From assembly GCA_036877525.1 (NCBI GenBank), contig JAZGTH010000062.1, forward strand, positions 7,372,501-7,436,500: a DNA stretch of 64,000 nucleotides. The letters are read 5' to 3'. The position numbers and the translations under genes are program-made. The notes beneath the pieces were generated by a model. That model worked only from the letters and a program-made list of their open reading frames with translations. It made no database searches and was not told the DNA's origin. Every line of letters starts with the position of its first letter. Position 1 is the stretch's first letter. Shown in pieces: positions 9,429 through 21,820 of this stretch. Source of the DNA: Chromobotia macracanthus (lineage: Eukaryota > Chordata > Actinopteri > Cypriniformes > Botiidae).

Positions 9429-12204
9429 CTGTCATATTTGATGTATGGATAGAATATACAGTTTGTACAGTATAAAAACCATTACATCTGTGGAGATAAA
9501 CTCATAAAGCACCAACGTGTGTGTGAGTGTGAGTGTTGGCCTGTTTGTTACAGCCTGTACTTGTTATAGCCTACTGAGTCTGAGTAGACACCGTATTTTA
9601 TTTGACGTGAACTAAACAAGGCAGTGAAGGAAAGACAGCCTGTTTAATATTTCATATTAAACAAAATATTGAATAACTATGGGTGTGTATGACTACATAT
9701 TTATGTAATTACAGTAAGCTATGACAAGGAAGAGTGCCCTGTCTGCGTCTTTGTTCTTTGGCGAGAAAATATTGTATGGCATGCAGATAGTGCCTGAGGC
9801 CATTACCACCTGCTTTAGAGACCTAGATAAAGATTTTTCCCTGTTGTATTCTGCCATTCCTTAGAAACAAGCCTCTTCGTCCCAATTAACTCCCCAGTAG
9901 GAATATTAGATTAATTTTATGTTAGAAAACAAAAATATATTTGGTATTTGTGCCTCTAATGCTTAAATGGTATGCAAAGTTTTCATGGGAAATGCTTTAT
10001 ACTATTTTATTGAGCTGTGCCAGTCCAGTCGGTCCATACACCCTTCAGTCATTTGTTTATTATAGGCTTTGTATTTCTTGCACTGGCAAGAACCCTGTTC
10101 AACATGTATCAGTAAACTAAACATGCTAAAATCTGTTAGTTTTTATCTGTATAGAGTTATTGAAGGTTCATTACGCATTATTAAACAATGTGTGACCTCT
10201 CATATTTATGAATTATTATAAAAATCAGCCTTAACACCATAATGAAAGAGCTGTGGTCTTAATACATACACAAACAATATTAGCAGTCTTCCAAAAATGA
10301 TCTGAGGGGAAATGATTATCAGCGTGGAATTAAAACGAGATGAGAAAGAGAATGACTGATTGTGGAAATGTATCATTCATCAAACTCACCACAGCTATGT
10401 GAAATATTGTGACTGTTGATGTGAAGTTGGTTTCACAGCATTACATTACATTAGTGAGCTAGATCATTAGCATGGAATAAAGCACTTAATTTATAGCTTC
10501 TTTTTCTAGCTTTTGCCTAAAGATGGCACTCTTCACATTGTATTACATTTAGAAAGTGAATATTCATTAGGGATACTCAGTGTCTCTTTTTTGAAAGTTA
10601 TTTTGCCTCTACAGGTATTTCTTTTAGTTCTGAATACAAAAAGAGCTATTGAACAAAGTTAGAGTTTGAAAAAGATATTCATTCATTGTTGGCCTGCTGT
10701 CAGAATGCCACAAAATTAAAATGCTTGGTTTTCATTAATCTTTCATGTTCTAAAATTCTCTAAAACAACTAAACTGAATCTTTCTCCTTACTGTACATTA
10801 AAATTCTGACCTAATTATAAAAGCATCCGCTATCAAATATTCTGCACTCCTGCGTCAGGTCCGCTAGGGGGCAGTATGTCATCTGTCAATGTATCTGATG
10901 CCGCTCAGTTCCCCCCAGAATTGAAGGTTTCACACGTTCTATTTTTTCACTGCTGAATAATTCAATACAGAGCAATATATGATCAGTGACATTTCCTACT
11001 TTCCAACACTCTGACAACAGGGTTACATTACTTTATCCTCAATGTGGAGTCTAGAAACAGATATACAGTTGAGAAACTCTGAATAGCTTTGTGCTGGGTC
11101 AGAAAATGAAATTAACCGTTGACCATCATATACACAATTACCTAAAAACCTAAACCTAAAGAGATGATATTGTGATTCTATATAATGCTGTCACGATTCT
11201 TTTCTCTGAGCATGCTTTGTGATGGGTCCAACCAACACACACTGGATCAGTGACACTGTATTTCATCATTAGATGCAAATTTAATATCTTCTTTATGGCA
11301 AATAAAGACATGAATATTAAAGGAGAAAACTAAGTCTCACAGGGAAAAGGAGTGTTAAAATCGCATTTTTGATGCTTGCAAGGGCCCTGCATTTCTTTTA
11401 TTTTGATTGCATTTTGGGAGCGTTTTATAAGCGTCACTTCAGTAAGTGTCAGGGGAGTAATTCTGTGCAAGAAATCGCTGCTGCTGTTTTGTTCCTGCAA
11501 GGGAAAGCCGGGTGATCCTTTAAACTTCTGAAGTGTTGTTGCCATGGTAACATCACAGTTCTTCAAGGTTCAGTGCAATGAAAGGAATGAAAGTTTAAAA
11601 TACAATTATTAAACTCAATAACATGTGAACTGACATAACAACAATAAGCCGTTATTCAATAAATAACTAAATAATCCTGTACTAATGATGTCTATGTATA
11701 ATTTCAAGACTTATGCTGAATGAATTTTGCACAACCTTAAGTCAACGTTATTTCATTACGTTCTGTAACTGAAAGTCCAAACAGAATTGCTCACATCTCT
11801 GGCTCATTTACTTGGGTGGGATTTCTTTGTGACTCGATATTGCAGTTCCCCATAACAAGTGACAAGAAAGTCTTTATCCTATTACATCAAAGCAGTCATG
11901 CTCAACACTCATGCTCAACAGGTCAGTCCTGTGTTCAAGAGCCTCTCTAGAAAAATAACTAGTCTACAGCAGCAGTCTTACTGGAGTAGCCTTCATCTTC
12001 TGCCCTGTGGGAAACAATGAAATCAGAAATGAGGCAGAGGTCAAAGAAGTCATGGTCCCAGACTTCCTCTTCAGTCACTCAAGAGAATGAGTCTTGACAA
12101 AAGTTATGTGATTTTTCACCTTTCTTGTGACAGTCAGAAAACTCTGACATTTACAATAATATTATTTTGTAATGTTTTGATACCGTACACTTCTCATAAT
12201 TAAA

Positions 12205-12233
12205 CTTTGTTTCCTTAAATTAAGGAAACAAAG
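12205..12233. repeat. Perfect 14-bp inverted repeat with a one-base centre
   Basis: Arms CTTTGTTTCCTTAA and TTAAGGAAACAAAG flank a single A. It is a clean palindrome of 29 bases. No neighbouring gene explains it. It could form a cruciform or be the core of a decayed transposon. Confidence 0.8.
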
Positions 12234-12370
12234 GGAAATTCCAGTTTAAATAAGTTCCACAGAGACAAACCTTCACAGTCACTTCACAATGTCCATTTTA
12301 TTCTTTCCGCTTTAAGAGCTGAAGGGAGAGGGAAATCTTTTTTGAAAATGAACAGTCAGTTTCGGTCATA

Positions 12371-12532
12371 ACCCACCTTACAATTTTTGATTGTAAGAAT
12401 GTTTCCCTAACATTTTCATTAGGTAACAAAAACATTAAAAATGTTCTTTTAAAAGTTCTAGAAACATTTAAAATGTTTCTTTAGACGGTGGGTTAACGTT
12501 ATTGCGTTCTGAGAATGTTTGCTGTTAGCTGA
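12371..12532 (+). repeat. Palindromic non-autonomous element family, copy 1 (short)
   Basis: It shares the family order: 'gtaagaatgtttccctaaca', 'cattaggtaacaaaaacatt', 'aaagttctagaaacatt', and the end 'gagaatgtttgctgttagct'. The middle of the element is deleted relative to the copy at 25.3 kb. It is non-coding and resembles a MITE. Confidence 0.6.
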
Positions 12533-13030
12533 GAAGAACTGCTTTGGGTTTTAATATTTAATAAACATATTTTTGGTAGCTAAAGTATTTAAATTATCTG
12601 TCAATGTCCTAATATCAAATATAAAGTTGTATATAAAATGTTGCCTAAATGGATGTTACACAAAGTTAAAATCCACAACTTTTGCCTCTCTACTGCCATC
12701 TTAGTTTGAAACAAAATTGAATCTTGGTAAAATAGAACCTTACAATCCCATGCAAAATGTCTAATGTATTCCATAATTCTGAGCAGCAAACATTAAAATA
12801 AACTTCTTGTGTATTATCTTTAATTGTTTAAAGATATCTTTTAGCTTTTGCACATCTCAGCACATATATCTTGTGAATGAGTTTATACCACAGAGGTTTT
12901 ATACAGTGTCCTATTCTTGTGTTATGACTTGAGGGCAGCAATTGACTTGAATAGCTGTCCATTATAAATGAGAGCACTGTAAAGAAAACTGGGTCAGTGA
13001 TAGATCTATCTATCCATTAATCCATCTATT

Positions 13031-13162
<132 letters not shown>

Positions 13163-14544
13163 CGTAGTTTTAATTAGGTGAGTGAGCACACCAGCCACTA
13201 TTTAAACAATTCTCTTCAAAACCCCTTTTCTTCATACTGATGAAAAAAGTAACTGAAGCTCTACAGTGACCCAAGAGCAAGAACATGGATTAATTAGCAC
13301 AGTCACTTTCCTCTGTCCAGGAGAATCTCTATAGGAATGTAAGTCCACCCAGACCCCTGCTGCTCTTTCCATCTGTTCAGCCCAGCTCACTCCCTCAGCA
13401 GTAGGCATATCAAAAGGTGCCTCATTTCTGATATGCCTTAATTTCTGGGAGTGTGTCAATGAGGTGGTGAGGTTGTCTTCTGGTTGCAGAAGCAATCATT
13501 CAGACACCTTATCGTTGTATTTCTACTATATTTTATTGTTTATTTGTTGACAGACATTTTCTTCGTCTAAATCTGATTTTCCCCTGCACAGCGATGACAT
13601 CAGGAGCTGGTACAGCATTCTGACATATATATTTCCAGACAAACTGCTGATCATTTCCTAAACTAGAAAAAAAAAGTGATGCCTGTAACATGGTGTGAAT
13701 TTGCTTCCTAAAATGACAAAAATACCCAAAGTCATTTTTGAGTGTTTGTCATTCTAGCTGAAAACTTATAGGGACACTGTGTTGCACATCTGCAGAATCT
13801 GGAAATGAGGCATTGTAACTGCAGGTGGCCTCCAAAGATGACTGAATGTGGTGACACTACAAGTTGACATATTTCCAGGTCATTGCTTTGATGAAGTAGA
13901 AAAGTGAGAGTCTTGATCATAACTTTTAGGACTGGAGAGAGGTTTTCTGAGAGCAGATTTGCAAGGAGATAAATGCATGTCATATCCACAAATATGTGCA
14001 TGATGTACAGCACATAATCTAATACTCAATGATATGTTACACACATGCATTCTTTAAAAATGCTTTTATGAGCACCTCATCTGTATTATAACATAATGCT
14101 ACTGTGAAATTCTCTGTGAATTTGAAAACAGTTTCTAGAATAATTTGATGTGAATAAAAATATTTGCAGTTCGCCCTTGTAAATCCTTTGTGCTGTTTTT
14201 TTGTGTACATGATTGATGGAACACTGTGTGGAAGCTGAACAAGAACTTTTGATCATGTGGAACAGAAACAGGAACATTTGCACACATGTATGATCAAACT
14301 GCGACTTCTCTCCTCTGAACATAGGAACACCAAGACTGAAACGTTTTTCTACATCATTTTACCGTAAAGAGCAGAACAATGAGTTTTACAATTCACTGCT
14401 TCTCTTCTCAAGTTCTTAATAGTACATATAAGCACATTGTGTCATTTACTGGCAAGACCCAACTCTTGTCATTGTCATGTTTTTTATATTAATTGCAGCA
14501 TGTTATAGAATAACAAGGCCTTTCTGATTTTTCCAGGTGAGAGA

Positions 14545-14825
14545 TGTTCCCAGGTCGACCTCATTATTAACCCTGGGACAACATTTTAGGGCCATTGTTG
14601 ACCCTGGGACAACATTCCAATCAACCAATCAGATTTGTGGGACAAGTTTACAGTTACTATGAAGTTAAGGCCTGTAACCAGGGTTAGGTGTTTATACATC
14701 ATCGTTATTCACCTATCATTTCCCTCTGATTTTAGGGATAAATTATGGTTAGGGTAGGATTTATCTACAAAATATTGTTCCAGGGTCAACAAACTATGTT
14801 GCCCCAAAACTTCTCTTACTGGGCA
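14545..14825. repeat. Inverted-repeat DNA element ('accctgggacaac')
   Basis: An internal arm at 14594-14616 (TTGTTGACCCTGGGACAAC) is inverted at 14769-14792 with few mismatches. Between them is the wording 'aatcaaccaatcagattt', frequent in cyprinid repeats. About 280 bases, non-coding. A related degraded copy appears at 30.42-30.60 kb. It is probably a non-autonomous DNA transposon. Confidence 0.55.
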
Positions 14826-16795
14826 AAATTAGGTTGAGCAAAATAATAATGTGGCCCCATAGTACAATCCACAATGTATAGCATACAGCATTCACCAGTT
14901 TTATACGTATGATATTCATAATCATAATCGTAAATTATTTATGATATTTTAAATATCACAGAATATCATCAGTATTCAATGCAAGTCAGCTGAGCTCTTA
15001 TTTAAATTGCAGTAATCACCTGGCTGAGAGGTTTAGGTTATAACTTTATGATAACAGAATGGGTCATTTAGGAGTTCTTTGAAATTCACCTTATATGCAA
15101 AACATTAAAAGGAGCTCTAACCAAAGGTGATTTGGGCTTTGCCATAAATGTATTTGAAAGAATGAAGGTTGTCATTGGAGAAAATACAAGCAGCTTGAAA
15201 AGATAAATGATCTGAGGCTGTAAAGATTGTGTCATTGCAGAATATTGGAGAATTTGTTGTCTTGGAAGCATTGTGGCCCTGGTTAACATGGCACCTTTGT
15301 TCTCACATTGTCTGTAAACCAGTGAGAGAATGAGTGTGATAAATTATACAAATTCACAGAGGAGACCTTGAATGGTATTCTAAAAATGACACCACGGCAA
15401 TCAAGTCAATAGAGCGCTGATGATCTATTGTCTGGCAGAAAGGGGTAAAATAAGGCCTTAGCCAGCTATTTCTGGCTTGGTAGTAGTTATATTGTTCGAG
15501 AATAAGAGCACCAAATCAAGTCATATCCCTTGCATGGGTTTGATAGCACTTCTGATGGGCGAGGTGTGATCACAGAAACAATGTTGAATATGAAACATTC
15601 AAACCCCCAATCAGAAGCTGTCCCACAGGGTCCTTAAGCGTCTGTGTCGCATCTGTGAGAATCACACGGTTAAGACACTGCGGCTCCTCTGAGAAGGGAA
15701 TCAAAACCTGGTTGAAATGCATCGAGGCATTCAAATGAACCCAATGTGAGAAAATCATTTGAGCTGGTAAGCTAAGTTTACCACATGGAAATTCGAGCAT
15801 TCATTTTTTTAGGATGAATTTAAATTGCCGGGTAAACTTCTTTACTGCATCTAAACTACCTTGCAGAAGATGAAATGGTCTCCAGCATTTTCATCGACTT
15901 AGCACTATACGGCTGTTTACTTACGCTTTGCTTGTGTGCCCACAGATATCGGGCCCTTACTGCAAGGGCCCCACTGGAATTGAATAACATTTTTCCTCAC
16001 ACAAACATGTTCACCTCCATTGCTTCTGCTCCACAGCGGCTCATGGAAATTGTCAGCCGCTACAAATAAAAGCTGGCGTTTATGTGGCAAGAGAAGCAAC
16101 TGACAAAAACAACATGTGTGGATAAAGAGTTCTCCTAAAAATGAGGTGCGAATCTTGAACGTGCCCACCTTTAAACAGTATTCAGTGTGCCTGGAGGCCT
16201 TTTATCTGGCCTGTCTACCTTGCCCCATCACTTCTCATTATCTTCTGCTGAATATCACAATCTAGCCAATTCCAGACTGAATAAGTTGCTTTCTGCTTTC
16301 TCCTAGGGCTTATTTGCCAGCCACAAGAGCGAGAAGGAAGGAGAAGACTGCATTGCTGGTCATATCCTGGACTACTCAAAGCTCTCAGATGTATTTTATT
16401 TCCTGTTTTAATTAGCCCCACGACAGCTACCACTAAAAATGCTTACAGTGTGGGGCTCTAGCTTGGTCAGTGGCTAACTCTAAATACAGATAGAAGTGAA
16501 CTACTAATCAAAGATATGACTTGGCCAAGACAGTTTTTTATGTTTTAAACAAAAAAGTTACAGCATAAATTTACAGCTATTCTGGCCAAAAATTTACAAG
16601 ATAGGCAAAAAAGATAGTCGGATTGACAGGTAAACCAACCAATCACAGATTGTTTTGTTTCAGGGGTGGGTTTATTTGAAATAAACGGTACCAAAATGAC
16701 TGCCACTATGATGTTCGGCATTAAGACAATATATTTGTACAGTGTACAAGTGTACAAGTATACAAGTTTATACATACTATATATGAGCTTGTTTA

Positions 16796-16854
16796 TGTTA
16801 CTTAATGGAAATGTTAAGGAAACATTCCTACAACCTTAAATTGTTAGCTGGGAT
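16796..16854 (-). repeat. Palindromic element family, copy 2 (end fragment)
   Basis: Only one end remains: 'ttacttaatggaaatgtt', then 'acattcctacaaccttaaa', ending in TTGTTAGCTGGG. It matches the terminal part of the copies at 25.3 and 60.6 kb. Confidence 0.6.
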
Positions 16855-17652
16855 GCATATAAATTGCATTTAGCGTGAGCTGTAATAAAGCTGTTCTGGG
16901 TGTAAGAGCACTGTGGGTAGTCCACCTTTCTATGCATGAGTATCAGGAAGATTAAAACCTGCTTTGAAAATCCCCATCTTCTGCTGCACTATCTGTAGGG
17001 GAAACTGCCTCTCTGATCACTGCCTTTAAATGAGATGTAAAATTAACTTCCAGTCTGGTGTATGAAGGTCAGTCTCTTGAAGTGGTTCTTTTAGTGAAAC
17101 ACTGTCTATTTTCACTGGAAAGATTCCCATGGGCATGTGTTGTAATTTAGAGCGGGAAACCTGATGGTGTAGCTGTCTGCGCTTTGTACATAGTTTTTTT
17201 TGTACGTAGATTTTTGTTGTATTTTAAAATACTGTACAACAATCCTCTAACTTTCCAAGTGTCAAAAGTATCCAAGTTTTAACTTTAGGCACAATTTCAA
17301 TTAAAAATAAGAAAGGACGCTACAGTGTACACTATAAGTGTCATGATATTTTTTTATGTGAAATCAAAGAAGGCACCGATCGTGTTCACATTGGTGAGCT
17401 ATATCTGGTATCAACTCTGTCACTCTCCTTGATTATGCCAACAGAGCATGATGCAGGATAAAAACTTTTTGTCATTTTGGCACAACAGAAACTGTCAGTG
17501 TGGTGGATTTTGGCATGCATAAATAAATTAATTCCATAATCCTTCTCACTGTTTACAGAAGGTCAGAGAAACCTCTTGATGAGCATATTCTTAAAAGTAC
17601 ACAGCCATTTTTTGGTTATGTTGTGCTGGCTGATCTGACAATCAGAACACTG

Positions 17653-17929
17653 ACCCAGTTAATGGGAACATCATCAGAATGTTGGCTAATGTTCTCTCAA
17701 AAGTTCACTTGACAGTTTCCAGTATAGTTAGTAGAACTTTTTTAGGTTTTATATCATATGTCAAAAGTGTTACTCTTAAGTTGTTAGTGGAAAGTTAAAA
17801 TGTTCCTAGAACTTTCAAAATAGCATTTTTAAATAACAAGGTTTTTTTTTTTTACTTGTAATTTGCTTTTTTACTTTAATGGAAACTTTAAGGACACATT
17901 CTTACAACCAACAAAATTGTTATCTGGGG
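17653..17929 (-). repeat. Palindromic element family, copy 3
   Basis: It starts at 'acccagttaatgggaac' and ends at 'aaaattgttatctgggg', with the family interior (tctcaaaagttc, tagttagtagaac, atggaaacttta). Orientation is opposite to the 25.3-kb copy. It contains no reading frame. Confidence 0.6.
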
Positions 17930-19258
17930 TTTTCAGTAACCAATGCAATTATAAAAATTCACAGTCAATCATAAATAATTAATTCTGCAAGCAAAGGTGT
18001 TTGATAATAGGAGAGTTACAAATAGGAGAGTGGCATTCAGCTGGTCATGTAATCTCAACATGTCTGCCTCCATTAGATGGCCCAGCTCAATGTTAAATAA
18101 ACCAGCTCTTATTAGGAGACTATAATATAATACTGAGCCTGCTCATGTGAGGTTATGTGATTTAAAACATGCAAAGAACTAAATTGAACTTTTTAGATAT
18201 GTTTAAAATCTTTAATGAGGCAAAATTACTGAGTGCACATTCTGAATACATCTTTACATTTTTTCTCATAATACATTAATTGGAGTTTACCTGCCCTTGC
18301 TCCAGCACTATTGAAACGTGAAAATGTCATCAAAATGCCACCATGGCAACACATAATAATCAAAAATAGTTGTTTAGGATTTAATATCTTAGCAGTATAA
18401 ACAGCAGAAATCATTACATGGTATTTATTATTTACCGTGGGTGGAATACTTATAAGTCTCAGAAACTTCTATATAATTTAACTCCATAAATTGCATCATA
18501 CTTCACTTATAATTTAGGTTTGGTGATGAACATCAAAGCAGCATATAAGCATCTTTATAAAGAAACTCTGAAATGTATTTTACCAACCACATCAGCCCTG
18601 TCAACATGCAAGTCTAAGAGAAGGTTATCTCTAATGACCTCATTTGTCACTCGTTGATGCATCTTAAAGGTCACTCCTGGATTTTAAGATTAATTGAAGA
18701 TATAAATCAAGTCCTTCAAGGCGAGCACGACTTGATTTCTACAATGCAGACTACATTTGATTGTTTTACAGATTAAATAATATTACAAATAATTGCAATT
18801 TCCATTGAAACACTTCTTAGCCTAGATTCTCTATTAATACTGAACAGAGTAATGCATTATGGACAATTACACACAAAGTTTAACTTCTGAAAGCATTTAT
18901 AATCTGCTCACTAATGCTCTGGCAAATGAAAATATATGACATTGTGAAAGTCATCACATTTTAATGCTGCAGATTTTATGTCAGTCTACACTTTAAAGAG
19001 GCAGCAACAACGGTTACAGTATTAACAATGCAATACATGTCTTTTAACTTCACAACACCACAGTTGCTCTGCCTATACCAGATTTACTGCAGGGTATGTA
19101 CATCGAACTGAGCGTGTCAGGCATATAACCAATGTCATGCAAGTTTGAGGAAAAATATTTCAGCGATATCAGCCTACAGCCAGGCTTATTTTCCAGTAGC
19201 TAGTGCATAAATTAAACTTCCCCTGACCGAGAGCACCTTTTATTCTTTTAAATGTCGA

Positions 19259-19530
19259 CCCAGCTAACAAAAAACGTTCCCCTAACATTTCCATTAGGTA
19301 ACAAAAATGTTAAAAATGTTATTTCGAAAGTTCTAGAAATGTTCAAAACGTCCTGTTTTGTAAATGTCCTATTTTGTTTGGTTATAAGAACATTATTAAA
19401 AATTTTTTTATTCTATAACATTTTTTAAAAAAATTGCACTAACATTACTTCAAGAATGATTTTTGATAACTTTAAAAGAACTTTTAGACAATATTGGCCC
19501 ACATTCTGAGAATGTTTCTGTTACCCAGGG
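19259..19530 (+). repeat. Palindromic element family, copy 4
   Basis: It begins CCCAGCTAACAAAAAACGTT and ends at 'gagaatgtttctgttaccc'. Interior wording (cattaggtaacaaaaatgtt, gaaagttctagaaatgtt, ttggttataagaacatt) matches the other copies. Confidence 0.65.
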
Positions 19531-20935
19531 AATTGCCAAAGTCAAAGGCATTCTAGGGAGGCTAAAACCCATGGTGTTACATTAAATGAGCACATTTACA
19601 CACTGTGAATGTGTGTCTTCCTTTAAAGGTTTTGGTGAGACAGAGCAAAACAAAAGATGTTGTAGAATCCCAAGCGTCATTTATCTTTTGTCTATTATTT
19701 CAGGAGTTGCATTGTGTTAAAGTGTGAAAAAGCCCCTTGTTTCCCCTCACATCCTCACAGAACAGTGTTGAGGATGGAGAATAATAATCATAGCTTTCAT
19801 GCATGAGCAGGTAGACTTGCTGCTGTGCGCTTCAGAGGATTTCAAAAGTCCTTCCAGTTAATAAATGAAAGTTGTTCTGTTCGGTTTGTCTTGTGATACT
19901 TTTGTACTGGTAAATGGCCTCCTTTGATCAGGTTTAAACTCAATTTGCAAACATTTTAGGATTACATCTACATTATTTTAAATGTCTGACTCATCAATCC
20001 TCGTGCATTAATATCTCCATATCAATAATTATCAATATACTCATCAAAAAATGCAATGTATTCTTGCCCTATTCAAGCAGATGTGTGGTGCTAAAATTAC
20101 CTAGTAATGAGTGTTTGGCTTTTGGCAGAGTAAATGATTAGCAAAGACCAACTATGCTAGTCCAATTAAGATAGAGAATGGAATGAAGGGACTTTGTTTG
20201 CCATTAACATTAATGACAGTCAGGCAATTATATCCAAACCATGTCTTTCCCAATTAAAAGAAAAATACTCAACACGAGCACCTTCATAATGCTTTTATCA
20301 GAGCCCTTTTACAAATAGCACGACTGTGTCAGTGAGTCAACTGTAAATATATTTCTTATTAGACAAGTCCATTAAATCGCACACTGCATGATGTAAAATC
20401 TAGAAAATGAATGCAAATGCGTATAGGGCCTCTAAGATTGCTGGTCTAGGTGGTGAGTCTTACTTCGGAATCTTCTCTTAAACAGAAAGCTCTTGATGTT
20501 ACTCGTAACTTTAGCTTCCACAGAGCACAAATGTTGTGTGCAACTATATAAAAAATTAATTAAAAGAATGCAGGAGAATGCAGTACAGCAGAAAGCAGAG
20601 TAACAAAGTACCAAAGGAGAGGGATTTTGAAAGGAAACAAAAAGAATGCCGTACCTGGTGAGATAATGAGAAAGAAAACCAAAGGAATGGTCATCATGAG
20701 AAAATAATGAAAACCTTCACTGAGGTACTGAAAACTACAACCATAATGGAGAACATACAACATATCACAACACAAAGTGAGTATTTTCAACAGCCTGAAC
20801 ATCACTATTAAATAAAGGAGACTGTGAGGAACCAACAAATGCATGTAACATTTCTTATTAGCAGTACTGGATGTTCTCCTAGGTTATTAGTAATAATGAT
20901 CATCTGGTCCACATCAAATGAAATGTTACATCCAA

Positions 20936-20971
20936 TTCATTTACAATATAAAATTCATTTACAATATAAAA
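20936..20971. repeat. Tandem 18-bp duplication
   Basis: The unit ATTCATTTACAATATAAA occurs twice in direct succession. It is a small local duplication in the intergenic region, with no feature nearby. Confidence 0.7.
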
Positions 20972-21419
20972 GTTACTAGCTGTATTATGCTCTTTTAAAG
21001 TGTCCTGCCCTTAAGTATAGTGTTTTTGTCTTAAGCAGCAGAGGAAAAATACTAATGAAAAATATGAATGATTATGGCCTAAGCAGCCAGGGAAATACAA
21101 CAAAAATGTGGGTTACTTTAATGAGAGGTTTTGGTGTTGTGAAGGTGCTGTTGTGGGGCGTATCAACCATTCTTTCAGCAGTGAATGGTTTCCTTTAAAG
21201 CACTTCCCTTGTTCTAAACAGTGCCATGAAATCTTTCAGGCCACCGAGTCTAAAATTGGATGGCAGTGACCAACTGTGAGGAAAAATGTCATGCAGTAAC
21301 TTCTGAAAGTATACAGCATTTGTTTATTTATTTTTATGGGTTGCAGGGGCCACTGATGACAAAAACGAGATGTGACCTATGCCATTTCAAATCGTTCCTT
21401 ATGAGTGACTTATTTTTTT

Positions 21420-21820
21420 GCGTGATTGCATGAGGACGTCTTAAGGTTCCGGTATTGTAAACCTCGTTAAAACAAATCACGGCATTTAAATAGTACCGCT
21501 GTTTCAAGAATATCCAGGCACTTAGCTGCTCCATCCCGAGAACTACAGGGAGCAGGTTGCCTGGGAAACGGCCGCATGGCAACAGGATCAGGGCCGGGGG
21601 GCTGTCTGCTGCTAGCTCCGCGCTCGTTTCCCATTTCCTCACTAGATGGTGTGCAAGCCACTGGAGAGTCGACTTCATCCCGCGGTCGGGTTCGGATCAA
21701 AACAAATCTGGGAAACTACACGGAGCGCCATTTCTTCGGAGGAAGAGCGTGGATTAATATATTTTCATCCAGATCTTTTTATTTTTGATAACGGCGCGGA
21801 TCGTACTCCATTCGGCGGTG
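21420..21820 (+). promoter_or_regulatory. negr1 proximal promoter and 5' UTR region
   Basis: The most GC- and CpG-rich stretch of the window lies just before the negr1 start codon. It includes an RFX-like X-box GTTGCCTGGGAAAC (21556-21569). A second half-site with GGCAAC follows a few bases on. A GCGCCATTT motif lies near 21,726. A CpG-rich promoter fits a broadly expressed neural gene. The transcription start is not visible. Several overlapping open frames here are a by-product of the base composition. Confidence 0.5.

Noticed and set aside
21334..21790. Several overlapping open frames on both strands before negr1
   Set aside because: They fall in the CpG-rich promoter and 5' UTR, overlap each other in different frames and resemble no protein. 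The conserved negr1 start at 21821 explains the region.
21785..21820. Upstream extension of the negr1 frame from a non-ATG codon
   Set aside because: The added residues do not match the family, and the ATG at 21821 gives the conserved MDIMIAVQ signal peptide start.
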